Shown: positions 63,651-64,000 of the stretch, piece by piece
Position numbering within the stretch: the stretch's first letter is position 1
Layout of the letters: each line of letters opens with the position of its first letter
Virus record (IMG/VR): IMGVR_UViG_3300018036_000004
Span: 1-64,000 of that record
Strand: one strand, 5' to 3'
Source of the DNA: a virus
Length of the DNA stretch: 64,000 bases
Translations under genes and position numbers: made by a program
The notes under the pieces: model-generated
What the model was told of the DNA's origin: nothing
What the model saw: only the letters and a program-made list of their open reading frames with translations
Databases searched by the model: none

Positions 63651-64000
63651 TTATTTTTGTGACCAAAGGAAGAACCGATCTTCTTCTCTATACATCATCC
63701 CAGTACGAACAGTTTTACCCGCTTTCTTACCACGAGAAAAAGTATGTTCCTTAGTAAAGTACTTCTTTTCAACTGAGTTTAATAGGCTTTCTGTAGTGTT
63801 TCCTAAATAAAAATTCCAGAATGAAGCCGACAATCTAGCAACATGATAAGCGTCGGCTTCATTGTGATTTATTCTACCAAAACCACCGTCTACTTTAGCC
63901 GCTTCACACATATCCATTTTATCCATAGCCCAACCTTTAGGTCTATCTATTAGTAAACGAGCATATGCTTTAACTTGTAAAGGTGACCAGAATACAACAT
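63651..64000 (-). CDS. RuvC-like Holliday-junction resolvase, partial
   Basis: C-terminal 116 residues; the 5' end lies beyond the window. FWSPLQVKAYARLLIDRPKG followed by a KMDMCEAAK helix and NEADAYHVARLSAS match the C-terminal part of phage RuvC-like nucleases, where the D of EADA is a catalytic metal ligand. A short basic tail follows. Thirty bases upstream of the RecA-like gene, so a recombination operon. Confidence 0.72.
   Translation of the reverse strand, partial: VVFWSPLQVKAYARLLIDRPKGWAMDKMDMCEAAKVDGGFGRINHNEADAYHVARLSASFWNFYLGNTTESLLNSVEKKYFTKEHTFSRGKKAGKTVRTGMMYREEDRFFLWSQK

Overview
The window is part of the genome of a large, AT-rich, tailed double-stranded DNA phage with a contractile tail (myovirus type). 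The evidence is a tail sheath protein with canonical N- and C-terminal sheath regions, a further virion protein and a candidate lysin beside it, a phage recombination set (RecA-like recombinase, RuvC-like resolvase, SbcD-like nuclease, SbcC-like ATPase, 5'-3' exonuclease), three DNA methyltransferases, dense packing with many ATGA/TAATG overlaps, and strong AAGGAG-type ribosome sites. No integrase, repressor or host gene is seen, so nothing suggests a prophage. The host cannot be read from the sequence.

Layout. (1) 0-17 kb, + strand apart from one small reversed gene: a PAP2-type phosphatase, a GIY-YIG-like protein, an MT-A70 methyltransferase, a tandem pair of DLPY methyltransferases, a DUF3310-like protein, small membrane or secreted proteins, a HAD phosphatase, three leucine-rich-repeat (LRR) paralogues, a class II aldolase, a ParB-like protein and one tRNA-Ala. 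(2) 16.8-17.45 kb: a repeat-rich non-coding stretch. (3) 17.4-24.6 kb, + strand: mostly unknown small genes. (4) 37.5-24.7 kb, - strand: a basic unknown protein, a VWA protein, an HExxH protein and a MoxR/CobS AAA+ ATPase (a CobS/CobT-like set split over three genes), a tandem array of paralogous unknown proteins, and a 5'-3' exonuclease. (5) 37.7-41.5 kb, + strand: a SprT-like metalloprotease and small genes. (6) 55.2-41.5 kb, - strand: a protein with a Dps-like domain, two leader-sharing paralogues, a virion structural protein, an L,D-transpeptidase-type lysin, a zinc-ribbon protein, a 1716-residue tail sheath and a multi-helix-turn-helix protein. (7) 55.4-56.6 kb, +: two genes, one with a SWIM zinc finger. 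(8) 64-56.6 kb, - strand: RuvC-like, RecA-like, four helical-module proteins, SbcC-like, SbcD-like, a phosphoribosyltransferase.

Three kinds of organisation cut across the gene list. First, nearly every transcription unit between 18.4 and 39.4 kb, on both strands, begins with a copy of one regulatory cassette of about 60 bases (ACTCTCYTTT, a TTCC-TATATATWTWTGT-GG core, a short hairpin whose stem covaries between copies, then TAAAAAATA). This looks like a phage-specific promoter with a structured mRNA 5' end. Second, the 0-13 kb region uses a different compact device: an intergenic inverted repeat with a TATA-like loop whose 3' arm often holds or abuts the ribosome site of the next gene. Third, many otherwise unrelated proteins share N-terminal leaders ending in K-x-A-S/N and/or a short helical module (L..L...D...V.QA..L...L), which suggests a family of processed or co-packaged proteins. 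All functional statements come from reading motifs and from memory of families; no search was run.
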